This document shows, one piece after another, positions 17,273-24,549 of a stretch of DNA of 34,275 nt (within the stretch, counting starts at the first letter, position 1; the number at the start of each line of letters is the position of its first letter). A program made the translations under genes and the position numbers. A model generated the notes under the pieces. That model had not been told where the DNA came from. It saw only the letters and a list, made by a program, of their open reading frames with translations, and searched no databases. This DNA comes from Nostoc sp. NMS7 (GTDB lineage: Bacteria; Cyanobacteriota; Cyanobacteriia; Cyanobacteriales; Nostocaceae): the NCBI RefSeq assembly GCF_017115085.1, contig NZ_JABXKJ010000114.1, forward strand, positions 1 through 34,275. Reading direction: 5' to 3'.

Positions 17273-18196
17273 TTAATTAGCTTTTCTCAAGGCGATCGCT
17301 ACTGAACCTGTGACTACTAAACCCGCTCCTAATATTGCTGTGAAACTCAAGTGTTCTGGTGATGTCAAAGAAGGTGCAATAATAGATAAAACTGCAAGTA
17401 ATATTAATGTTACAATGGGAGCCAAAGCTAATACTGCACTCACTCGTGATGCTTCCCAATGTTCTAATGATTCCGCAAAAGCACCGTAAGCTATTAAAGT
17501 ATTCAAAGCGCAAAAAATCAACATTCCTAAATGTAAAGAATCAAGTATAAAAAGTGATTTTACTCTGGCGAGAGGAGTGAATAATAAAGCACAGCCCCCA
17601 TAAATAATCAACATGATGCTAGGGGAAGATAAAGATTGTAATAACTGCTTTTGTGCCAAGGCATAAATAGCCCATGCTGCTGCTGCTAGCACAATCAGAA
17701 GACTACCTAGTATATATATGCTATGCGCTGTAATTAAATTTGTTAGTTGTTCACGAAAAAATAAAAGATAACCGCAAGTCATTACACTTACACCAATCCA
17801 TTGATCCAGCCGGTAACGTTCTTTAAAAATCACTAACCCTCCCAAACCTAATAAAAGGGTAGATAATTGAATCAGAACTTCAGCATTAGCAGGCGATGTT
17901 AGTGCTAAACCTTGCATGAACAGAAAGTAATTAATCCCTAATAAGAGTGTAGCGATCGCTAACAACTTCCAAGAAGCAGAACGCAATTGTTCTAACTTTG
18001 GTAATTTACCACGTATTCCTAAATACATAGCAAGCAGTAAAAAAGATACCAAAAAGCGAAACCAAATGACGGTATAGACATCAAGTGCTTCAAGAGTTAC
18101 CGTCAAAGCAATAGGTAAAATTCCCCATAATAAGACCGTCAATAGCGATAAGGCTAGCCCTAAGCGCCACTGGCCAGAACTTTGATGTAGTGACAT
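17273..18196 (-). CDS. EamA-family (drug/metabolite) transporter
   Basis: A 307-residue integral membrane protein with about ten hydrophobic helices in two repeats. Typical EamA features are LLTVLLWGILPIAL in helix 1, VIWFRFLVSFLLL in helix 2, and TSPANAEVLIQLSTLLLGLG plus FKERYRLDQWIG at the end of the first repeat. The second repeat has LAAAAWAIYALAQKQLL. Members export or import small metabolites or amino acids; the substrate is not predictable here. The start is supported by AGGAT upstream on the minus strand. A short palindrome (cctac-tttga-gtagg) overlaps the leader next to that site and could regulate translation or bind a regulator. Confidence 0.93.
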   Translation of the reverse strand: MSLHQSSGQWRLGLALSLLTVLLWGILPIALTVTLEALDVYTVIWFRFLVSFLLLAMYLGIRGKLPKLEQLRSASWKLLAIATLLLGINYFLFMQGLALTSPANAEVLIQLSTLLLGLGGLVIFKERYRLDQWIGVSVMTCGYLLFFREQLTNLITAHSIYILGSLLIVLAAAAWAIYALAQKQLLQSLSSPSIMLIIYGGCALLFTPLARVKSLFILDSLHLGMLIFCALNTLIAYGAFAESLEHWEASRVSAVLALAPIVTLILLAVLSIIAPSLTSPEHLSFTAILGAGLVVTGSVAIALRKAN

Positions 18197-18464
18197 TCAA
18201 ATATCCTACTCAAAGTAGGGCTGATCATCACCTAAGATATATCTAAATTTTATAAAACTCTTGTGTATTCAGCATCTTAACACCCTCATTAATGCTAGCT
18301 AAATGTAAAATAGCTTACCTACCTTGCTGAATTTGTTTGTAGTCTATGGTGTTTTTTGTTTACATAAAATTCGTAAATTGCGTAATTACTTTACATGAAT
18401 AATAAATTTAAAACTTGTTCATAAATGTATAATCTTTTGCAATGTTATTTTATCACAAAAAACT

Positions 18465-20633
18465 ATGGGGATCATACCCATAATAAGCTTAGTAGTGTTT
18501 ATTACTGGCTTATCAACTTACTTGCTACTGACCTCAAAAGGTCGATTTTTGCTCAAATCTTTAGTGACAAAAATAAAGCACCAAGGGTCGAGATTCAGAA
18601 CTGGCCAGCTTAACTACCTGAGATCAAGATTTTCAAAGACTATAACAATTGCTGCCATTATTATGGTTGCAGTAATAGCTGGAAATACTGTATCAGCGCA
18701 GGTTACGGCCTCGCCTCCAGTTTCGCTCAAGAGCGTATCAGTTCCAGAGCCTAACAATCTTGGAGACTTCGTAAAAGATAAAGTAGCTGCAATCAAGTTA
18801 GGAAAGACTCTTTTTTGGGATATGCAGGTTGGGAGCGACGGACAGACTTCCTGTGCTAGTTGTCACTTCCATGCTGGAGCCGACAATAGATCCAAAAATC
18901 AGATTAATCCTGGGCTTTTGCGGGTCAACGCCGATGGTACACCGAATCCAGATACAACTTTTGATGTAGGTGGCGCACCAAACTACCAGCTAAAACCGGG
19001 AGATTTTCCCTTTCACAAGCTGTCGAACCCCAATGATCCTACGACTGTTGTATCTGACCGTAACGATGTTAGCTCATCTCAAGGAGCCTTCAATACGAAG
19101 TTTGTTAATGTCACACCTGGTAGTCCGCAAGACCAAGTAACAAACGAACCTGATCCGGTGTTTAATGTCAAAGGTACGAATGTGCGCCGCGTCCAGCCGC
19201 GCAATACGCCAACCGTAATTAATGCAGCATTTAACTTCCGCAACTTCTGGAACGGAAGGGCGCAAAACATCTTTAATGGGGTGAATCCCTTCGGTTTAAG
19301 AGATCCTAACGCCTTGGTTGTCAAAGCACCAAACCCCAAGCAGCTCGAATTTGTCAAAATTAGTCTGAATAATTCGTCTTTGGCTTCTCAGGCGGTCGGA
19401 CCGCCACTCAGTTCCAGCGAGTTGTCCTCTGATGGTCGCACTTTTCAAAAAATTGGTGATAAGTTCGGGCAAATTGGCAGAATATCTCTGAGCGATCTGC
19501 TGCAAGGTCTTCTGTCAATTAACGGTACAAGCCTCCCCAGAGACTTGGCGCAAAAGTTATCTCGCCTCGCACCGCTAGGTAAACAGGTTGTGCATCCACA
19601 AGACAGCGTTTTAGGTGCAGACAGTAAATGGCCTCAACCAGGACTGAACTATAGCAGCTACAATCAGCTGATTCAAGATGCCTTTAAGCCGGAGTGGTGG
19701 GACTCTAAGCTACTGATCCAAGTTGATGCTGAAGGTAGACGGACTTTTGTCAAGCACCCTGATTACTCTTCCAAAACCCAAGAGTACAGGCTGTTGGAGT
19801 ATAACTTCTCGCTCTTCTTCGGGCTAGCGATTCAGTTGTACGAGGCTACACTCATTGCCAATGATACGCCCTACGATCGCTTCTTGGAAGGAAACACCAA
19901 CGCCCTCACCGTGCAGCAGCAACAAGGGAAGAAACTATTCGAGGGGAAGGGGTGCATCGGTTGCCATAGTGGGTTGGAATTAACAGGTGCTTCGGTGAGC
20001 AACGTAGCTAAAACCGGACGAATCGGACGTTCGCCGTTCGGTGCAAAATCCCCTGAAGACACTGGCTTCTTCAAGATTGGCGTCAGACCTGCCACGGACG
20101 ATCCCGGTTTGGGTGGTAATGACGGTTTATCTGCTAATGGCCAAGGTAATCCACTCTCAGAGGCACGGTTGGCTCAACTAGGGACATTTAAAAATCTCCT
20201 GGGGGAAAACCCCCCTATCCTGACTCCACCGTTGAATTTAAATGAGAGCGTAGTTGCAGACGGAGCTTTCAAAGCACCTGGGCTTCGCAATGTGGAACTC
20301 ACTGCCCCCTACTTTCACAATGGAAGTCAGGCGACCCTAGAGCAAGTGGTTGATTTTTACAGTCGTGGTGGTGACTTTGGAGGTCTTCCAATATTGAATT
20401 TGTCACCAGTGGAAAAACAGCAATTGGTCGCCTTTTTAAAAGGACTCACCGATGAGCGAGTTCTTCATGAGAAAGCGCCCTTTGACCACCCGCAACTGTT
20501 TGTTCCTAATGGACATCCGGGTAACTCTACCTCTGTTACCAATGATGGCACTGGCAACGCTACAGATAGCCTACTGGAAATTCCTGCCGTTGGTAGGAAT
20601 GGTGGTGCTGGCACTCCAAATTTCCTGAACTAA
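18465..20633 (+). CDS. Di-haem cytochrome c peroxidase / MauG-family protein
   Basis: A 722-residue c-type cytochrome with two haem-binding motifs, CASCH (Cys130-His134) and CIGCH (Cys497-His501). Family landmarks are GKTLFWDMQVGSDGQTSC, RNTPTVINAAFNFRNFWNGR, and the C-terminal PYFHNGSQATLEQVVDFY. Classical enzymes (about 320-350 residues) reduce H2O2 in the periplasm; this one is about twice as long, mainly through the region between the haems, so its reaction is uncertain. Two hydrophobic N-terminal segments are present (about 4-24 and 60-76), the second resembling a signal peptide ending VSAQ. No Shine-Dalgarno supports ATG 18465, so the true start may be further downstream. The left boundary is therefore uncertain. 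Confidence 0.9.
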   Translation: MGIIPIISLVVFITGLSTYLLLTSKGRFLLKSLVTKIKHQGSRFRTGQLNYLRSRFSKTITIAAIIMVAVIAGNTVSAQVTASPPVSLKSVSVPEPNNLGDFVKDKVAAIKLGKTLFWDMQVGSDGQTSCASCHFHAGADNRSKNQINPGLLRVNADGTPNPDTTFDVGGAPNYQLKPGDFPFHKLSNPNDPTTVVSDRNDVSSSQGAFNTKFVNVTPGSPQDQVTNEPDPVFNVKGTNVRRVQPRNTPTVINAAFNFRNFWNGRAQNIFNGVNPFGLRDPNALVVKAPNPKQLEFVKISLNNSSLASQAVGPPLSSSELSSDGRTFQKIGDKFGQIGRISLSDLLQGLLSINGTSLPRDLAQKLSRLAPLGKQVVHPQDSVLGADSKWPQPGLNYSSYNQLIQDAFKPEWWDSKLLIQVDAEGRRTFVKHPDYSSKTQEYRLLEYNFSLFFGLAIQLYEATLIANDTPYDRFLEGNTNALTVQQQQGKKLFEGKGCIGCHSGLELTGASVSNVAKTGRIGRSPFGAKSPEDTGFFKIGVRPATDDPGLGGNDGLSANGQGNPLSEARLAQLGTFKNLLGENPPILTPPLNLNESVVADGAFKAPGLRNVELTAPYFHNGSQATLEQVVDFYSRGGDFGGLPILNLSPVEKQQLVAFLKGLTDERVLHEKAPFDHPQLFVPNGHPGNSTSVTNDGTGNATDSLLEIPAVGRNGGAGTPNFLN

Positions 20634-20724
20634 TACCATTTCACACAAACCCTGATACATATAGATTTCTCGTAGGGGCACAGCAATGCTCATTGGTGTC
20701 AACTTAAGCAAAAAGGAAGCATAA

Positions 20725-20769
20725 GATGTAATCTAAGAACATCTGAATTGATGTTCTTAGTTATACATC
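20725..20769 (+). promoter_or_regulatory. Fold-back hairpin abutting the transposase start
   Basis: A long stem: gatgtaa then ctaagaacatc (20732-20742), loop tgaatt, gatgttcttag (20749-20759), then the outer ttatacatc. It ends directly before ATG 20770. Such hairpins in IS elements can hide the start of transposase mRNA made by outside read-through; this role is inferred. Confidence 0.6.
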
Positions 20770-21478
20770 ATGGGTAGAAAACGTCCAGCGCGAACAGGAA
20801 ACCCAGATTTGCGGCAGCAAAAGCATATACCAGTGCCACCAATTGGGGAAATCGAGCAAGAAATATTTTCATTACTATCTTTGCGCAACTTTAAACCGTT
20901 AAAGTTGTATAAAAACGAAGACAAGAAGAAATTCCGAGATAGAATATTGAGCTTTGGATCGCCGACAGTTCAACGCTGGAAGCGCTAAGAAGGAAATTAA
21001 AAGCACTCAAAGAACAAGAAAAAACACTGGCTGGAAAAATCATGATGATGGTGGAAGCCTTTAGCCATCGACCAGTCACAACTTGGTATACAACAAACAG
21101 CAAAGCCAATGATAAAATTTGGTGCGATCTTTTAGGAGAGAGGTCAAAGTGTATTGCATACAAACGAGAAGGGCTATATATCGTCGTCGTTAGCGCGTTG
21201 AAGATGCTTTTCTGCTCACGAAACGGCTTTTAGGTTTAGCCTATATCTGGGTAGACGACACAAATGGTGATGCCAGTGACGCTGTTCCTTAGGGACTTCC
21301 AAAAAATAAATTATCCCAATTTCTGGAATCAACACGACTATTCCTCCCCCATGCTAGAAAGCTCCCTGCTCCCCTGCCTTAATGCGATGGAATATTTTTT
21401 TAGTTGGAAGTCCCTTATCTTGTGGAACATCAAAAGCTGTTTGGATTAGTCAAAACCAGGCGTAAGCGCCACCCTTGA
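20770..21478 (+). pseudogene. IS4-family transposase pseudogene
   Basis: Fragments of one DDE transposase are spread over several frames. N-terminal fragment 20770-20988 starts MGRKRPARTGNPDLR and is in frame to about 20945. A second frame then reads LWIADSSTLEALRRKL, where the Asp of ADSST (20964-20966) fits the first catalytic residue. It continues KIMMMVEAFSHRPVTTWYTT and KANDKIWCDLLGER. A deletion removes the segment expected to hold the second Asp. A third frame carries the IS4 signature Y-(2)-R-(3)-E-(6)-K at 21179-21223, with an in-frame TAG at 21191 inside the motif. After the MITE, a tail LVEHQKLFGLVKTRRKRHP ends at TGA 21478. It is inactive. Confidence 0.85.
21292..21414. mobile_element. 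123-bp MITE, copy B, nested in the IS remnant
   Basis: Same 11-bp terminal inverted repeats as copy A, flanked by TTA at 21289-21291 and 21415-21417. It is identical to copy A in reverse orientation and is inserted inside the transposase pseudogene, so it is younger than the IS copy it interrupts. Confidence 0.88.
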
Positions 21479-21697
21479 GATTGACGCTTACACCCAACAA
21501 ATTTGGGCAAAATCTTCTTAAGTTGACACCAATGAGCTTTTTCTGTGCCCCTAGGACAGATGTGGTTCAAATACATGAAAACTGCTGTCATAAAAATCAG
21601 CAAACATTAGCTATAAAAGACTAAAACAAGCAATAATCAGATAACTAGCAGTACTACCCAGCAAATCTGAGTCAGGTATACTTCCTAAAAATTAACT

Positions 21698-22033
21698 ATG
21701 AAAGCTGAAGCAGAAAACCATCTCAGGCTGACTTGTGAAGTAGAAACTACTATAAAGGTGATTGGCGGACGCTGGAAAGTTTTGATTATTAGAGAATTAA
21801 TGACTGGTGTCAAACGGTTTGGTGAGTTGCAACGGGCTTTACCTGGAGTTACGCAAAAGATGCTGACTCAGCAACTCAGAGAAATGGAGCAAGACGGGAT
21901 TATTCATCGAGAAGTTTATCCGCAGATTCCACCCAAGGTAGAATATTCTCTAACGCCTTTAGGAGAAACTTTGCAACCAATTCTCTATGCTATGCATGAA
22001 TGGGCTGTTCAACATTTCGCCGTAGAATCGTAG
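21698..22033 (+). CDS. HxlR-family winged-helix transcriptional regulator
   Basis: A 111-residue single-domain DNA-binding protein. Family motifs are Cys13 near the N-terminus (LTCEVE), [40 protein letters not shown] and [15 protein letters not shown], giving the winged helix that binds DNA as a dimer. Some HxlR proteins sense aldehydes, quinones or redox state through the conserved Cys. No promoter-sharing divergent target is adjacent; its left neighbour is the IS remnant and its right side is repeats. The stop TAG (22031-22033) lies in the first bases of a GTAGGTTGGGTT repeat, so the extreme C-terminus may have been trimmed or altered. No clear Shine-Dalgarno is seen. Confidence 0.93.
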   Translation: MKAEAENHLRLTCEVETTIKVIGGRWKVLIIRELMTGVKRFGELQRALPGVTQKMLTQQLREMEQDGIIHREVYPQIPPKVEYSLTPLGETLQPILYAMHEWAVQHFAVES

Positions 22034-22114
22034 GTTGGGTTAAACGAACGCGAACAGCGTCCCGTAGGGAAGTGAAACCCAACAAACCACCGAAAATGTT
22101 GGGTTACCTGCGGG
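22030..22114. repeat. GTAGGTTGGGTT-type intergenic repeat, copy 2
   Basis: Begins gtaggttgggtt and contains gaaacccaacaaacc and gttgggttacctg. Related to 2724-2789. It overlaps the HxlR stop codon and is followed to about 22146 by palindromic repeat pieces (cttctctacgagaggctccgcc), whose short open frames are not genes. Confidence 0.65.
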
Positions 22115-22246
22115 AACGCTTCTCTACGAGAGGCTCCGCCAACGCCAACAGCCCTGAAATTAGGACTAAAGTCCTTACTACAAACCTTGAATTATTCACG
22201 CCGCTCTACTTATTGTCCTATATTTGATTGCAAACACCGAGAGGTT

Positions 22247-22284
22247 AAGATCCCTGACTTCTTTAAGAAGTCGGGGATCTTTTT
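22247..22284. terminator. Strong Rho-independent terminator
   Basis: A 15-bp stem, aagatccctgacttc (22247-22261) with gaagtcggggatctt (22267-22281, one G-U pair), loop tttaa and a T-run to 22284. It is the likely end of the HxlR transcript and may itself be a mobile hairpin repeat. Confidence 0.88.
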
Positions 22285-22364
22285 GTTCGTAACTCATTTA
22301 GGATTGCTAGAAGCAATAAATAATAATTGCTAACTTAAAATTTTAGCTAGCAGATTTCTCCGAA

Positions 22365-22520
22365 TTACGTTAGCGTTCGCGTAGCGTCTCATAGAGAAGC
22401 GTTAGCGAGTCATGGTTCGCTTTTAGCGTCTCGTAGAGAGCGTCATTACGAATTACGAACTTGTACTGAGCGCAGCCGTTGGCGCAGCCTCTCGTAGAGA
22501 AGTATTACGAATTATTTTAA
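22365..22520. repeat. Nostoc-type compound repeat, copy 2
   Basis: A longer version of the 3962-4060 block. It has gaattacgttagcg, cgtcattacgaattacgaac, tgagcgcagcc, ctcgtagagaagtattacg and aattattttaa, with extra palindromic units inside. Its right edge contains the stop of the 22517-22909 gene. Between 22285 and 22364 nothing was recognised. Confidence 0.75.
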
Positions 22521-22909
22521 TCATTGCTTCTTAAATATTCAATCGCAGCCTCTAATTTTGAGGAGTAACTTTCAGCAAACCTTTCAAACCAAAGTCCTTC
22601 GGACGAAAGTGAATCTAGTTTAGCTAACCATTGTTTTGCCTGCACTTTCAAAGCCTTTAGTTGTTTGGCTTTGAGTTGTTCTTGTCGAATTCCTTCCTGT
22701 TCTAGTTCTTGCTGTCTTTTTAACTCAATAGCAGTATCTTCTTTTGCAAAATCAGCCTGAACTTCTGCCAACAGGTTATCTATGAAAGATGACGACTTTG
22801 GCGATGGTGGAATAAAGGATTTAGCTGTGGCTGATTTGGATTGCTGTTCTGGTTGTACTTGTTTATATTCAGTTTGCAGTTCAGCTAATAGTTTATCAAT
22901 GGAATCCAT
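22517..22909 (-). CDS. Small charged coiled-coil protein in the VWA cluster
   Basis: A 130-residue cytosolic protein of unknown family. Two related short segments occur: IDKLLAELQTEYKQV (about 4-18) and IDNLLAEVQADFAKE (about 43-57), separated by a Ser/Pro/Lys linker. They are followed by a Gln/Glu/Lys-rich coiled coil (about 60-90) and a C-terminal helix with WLAKLDSLSSEGLWFERFAESYSS. AGGA upstream supports the start. It lies 27 bases downstream of a VWA gene on the same strand and is almost certainly in its operon. The paired LLAE motifs could be docking peptides for the two VWA proteins; that is inference. Confidence 0.82.
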   Translation of the reverse strand: MDSIDKLLAELQTEYKQVQPEQQSKSATAKSFIPPSPKSSSFIDNLLAEVQADFAKEDTAIELKRQQELEQEGIRQEQLKAKQLKALKVQAKQWLAKLDSLSSEGLWFERFAESYSSKLEAAIEYLRSND

Positions 22910-22936
22910 TTTTGCAATTCCTAATAAATGGTATAG

Positions 22937-23542
22937 CTAGTCATTAATGGCATTGAGCAACACTTCCGATAGACTCAAATCTTCCATATCTTCCATAGTA
23001 ATTGTGTCACAGATATCAAACTTAGCACCAGCACTCTGAAGTTCATCGTCTAAGACTTTCAGAAAGCGGGTAGCTTGCTGATCTGTGCCGACTTGAATGA
23101 ACGAAATAGCTAATTCTTCATCTCTGTCGATGCGGCGAGAAGCTTCAATAATCACTTTCATTACTGCTTTGCGATCGTCCGGTTCACCATCAGTAATCAC
23201 TAAAATTATTTCACCATTTGGCTTTGTTTGACGGTCTGCTTTGCGTTGTAAATAATCATCAGTTGCGTGTTTCAATACACCTGCTAAGTCAGTTGTACCA
23301 GAGGGATCATTTTCTCGAAAAATTTGCGCTACCTTGCTAGACGTCACATTTTCGTATCGCTTGAATTTACCAGCGAATATATAGATAGTGATGCCATCTG
23401 GGTCAAATTGCTCACACTTACTAGCTAAAGCTAAAGTAGATTCCTGGGCTGCAACCCATCTACTTCGACCACCCTTTTGATCTTGGGTGGCCATGCTGCC
23501 GCTTTTATCGATAATCAAGGTATAGTCACGATTTTCTAGCAT
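22937..23542 (-). CDS. von Willebrand factor A (TerY-like) domain protein, second copy
   Basis: A 201-residue protein consisting of one VWA domain. The metal-ion-dependent adhesion site is complete: DKSGSM (Asp12, Ser14, Ser16), the Thr of GTTDLAGV and ITDGEPDD. The fold binds a divalent cation and mediates protein-protein contacts in the cytoplasm; there is no signal peptide. GGAG upstream (nine-base spacing) supports the start. It is very similar along its full length to the upstream 23591-24196 product and lies 48 bases after it, so it is a tandem duplicate. Similar small VWA proteins occur in tellurite-type (Ter) stress gene sets; a role here is unproven. Confidence 0.93.
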   Translation of the reverse strand: MLENRDYTLIIDKSGSMATQDQKGGRSRWVAAQESTLALASKCEQFDPDGITIYIFAGKFKRYENVTSSKVAQIFRENDPSGTTDLAGVLKHATDDYLQRKADRQTKPNGEIILVITDGEPDDRKAVMKVIIEASRRIDRDEELAISFIQVGTDQQATRFLKVLDDELQSAGAKFDICDTITMEDMEDLSLSEVLLNAIND

Positions 23543-23590
23543 TATTCAATTCTCCAGTTAAGAGTTATTAGACTGTGGGCACTCACTACA

Positions 23591-24196
23591 TTAGTCAGTT
23601 ATGGCGTTGCTCAATACATCTGCAAGACTCATATCTTCTAAGTCGTCTAAAGTGACGGTATCGCAAATATCAAATTTAGCGCCGACACTTTGCAACTGGT
23701 CATCCAAAGCTTTGAGGAACTTAGTTGCTTGGGCATCTGAACCTACTTGAATGATCGAAATTGCTAATTCTTCATCACGTTCCATCTGGCGAGTAGCATG
23801 AATGATCACTTCAAACACAGCTTTGCGATCGTCTGGTTCCCCATCGGTGATCACTAAAATTGTCTCACCGTTTGGCTTCGCTTTACCGGCTGCTTTGCGT
23901 TGAAAGTAGTTATTGAGTGCATCCTGGAGTACACCTGCTAAGTTTGTCGTTCCAGAAGGGTCATTTTCGAGAAATATCTGAGTGACTTTGGCTGAGGTGA
24001 CATCATCGTAGCGTTTAAATCTACCGGCAAATACGTAAACTGTAATCCCATCTGGGTCAAATTGTTCGGCCTTTCTTGCCAAAGCGAGTGTAGACTCTTG
24101 GGCTATCTCCCATCTACTTTTACCACCCACTTGGTCGGGTGTGGACATACTACCGCTTTTGTCAATGATTAATGTATAGTCGCGATCGCTCATCAT
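23591..24196 (-). CDS. von Willebrand factor A (TerY-like) domain protein, first copy
   Basis: A 201-residue single VWA domain, first gene of the three-gene minus-strand unit. It has an intact MIDAS: DKSGSM (Asp12, Ser14, Ser16), GTTNLAGV and ITDGEPDD. It shares with its downstream paralogue segments such as KAEQFDPDGITVYVFAG, FLENDPSGTT and KFDICDTVT. Both are exactly 201 residues, so duplication was recent or length is constrained. The start codon is one of two adjacent ATGs (MM). The promoter should lie in 24197-24543, shared with the divergent kinase. Confidence 0.93.
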   Translation of the reverse strand: MMSDRDYTLIIDKSGSMSTPDQVGGKSRWEIAQESTLALARKAEQFDPDGITVYVFAGRFKRYDDVTSAKVTQIFLENDPSGTTNLAGVLQDALNNYFQRKAAGKAKPNGETILVITDGEPDDRKAVFEVIIHATRQMERDEELAISIIQVGSDAQATKFLKALDDQLQSVGAKFDICDTVTLDDLEDMSLADVLSNAITD

Positions 24197-24543
24197 AATA
24201 TTCCGATGATTGTTACCCTGTGGTTCTAGTTTAACTCCGTTTTTTTACCACCAAGCAAGGCTTTTAAGTATTTGTATCAATCATGCTAATAAAAAAAGCC
24301 GCGCCACGGTTGACATCTAGTGAAATTAAATATGGGTTATCCAGAACCTTAGTACAATGACAAAGGGCAAATAACTAAATCGACGGACGACTATCCCGGA
24401 TACCCCTGGAAGGGATGGGATTCCCGCCGATTTTCTTTGATTTGGTTGTTGCATCCTCATCTAGTCTGGGAATAATAAATACTACTCATGCTGACACACA
24501 CGGAGTTAAACAAAAACTGTTTAGCTGAATTTTAGAGATAAAT
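24197..24543. promoter_or_regulatory. Divergent promoter region, VWA operon / PAS kinase, with structured segment
   Basis: A 347-base gap between divergent genes. It contains a TTGACA at about 24309 and a potential structured segment: aaatcgacgg (24377-24386) can pair with ccgccgattt (24424-24433) with one mismatch. Inside it atccc and gggat can pair around cccctggaagg, and tctttgattt follows. It may be a leader RNA structure of the kinase or a small RNA; no known class was recognised. Confidence 0.35.
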
Positions 24544-24549
24544 TTGGGT

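Larger units (their letters stand above)
20672..21554 (+). mobile_element. Decayed IS4-family insertion sequence
   Basis: It is bounded by inverted repeats gtaggggcacagcaatgctc...gtgtcaacttaag and cttaagttgacacc...ctgtgcccctag. The interior is a broken transposase (20770-21478) interrupted by a 123-bp MITE (21292-21414). The same ends occur at 7411-7643. The family assignment rests on transposase motifs, not on a database match. Confidence 0.8.

Noticed and set aside
18380..18420. Possible NtcA site (GTA-N8-TAC) upstream of the peroxidase.
   Set aside because: The best match has a seven-base spacer, and no suitable -10 box could be fixed.
18425..18613. A 62-residue open frame overlapping the start of the peroxidase gene.
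   Set aside because: It is a different frame over the peroxidase N-terminus, with no Shine-Dalgarno and no motif.
22000..22227. A 75-residue open frame after the HxlR gene.
   Set aside because: It overlaps HxlR in another frame and then reads through palindromic repeats.
22363..22520. Possible CRISPR array, because short motifs recur.
   Set aside because: Units differ in length, are palindromic and lack regular spacers; they match dispersed repeats elsewhere in the window.
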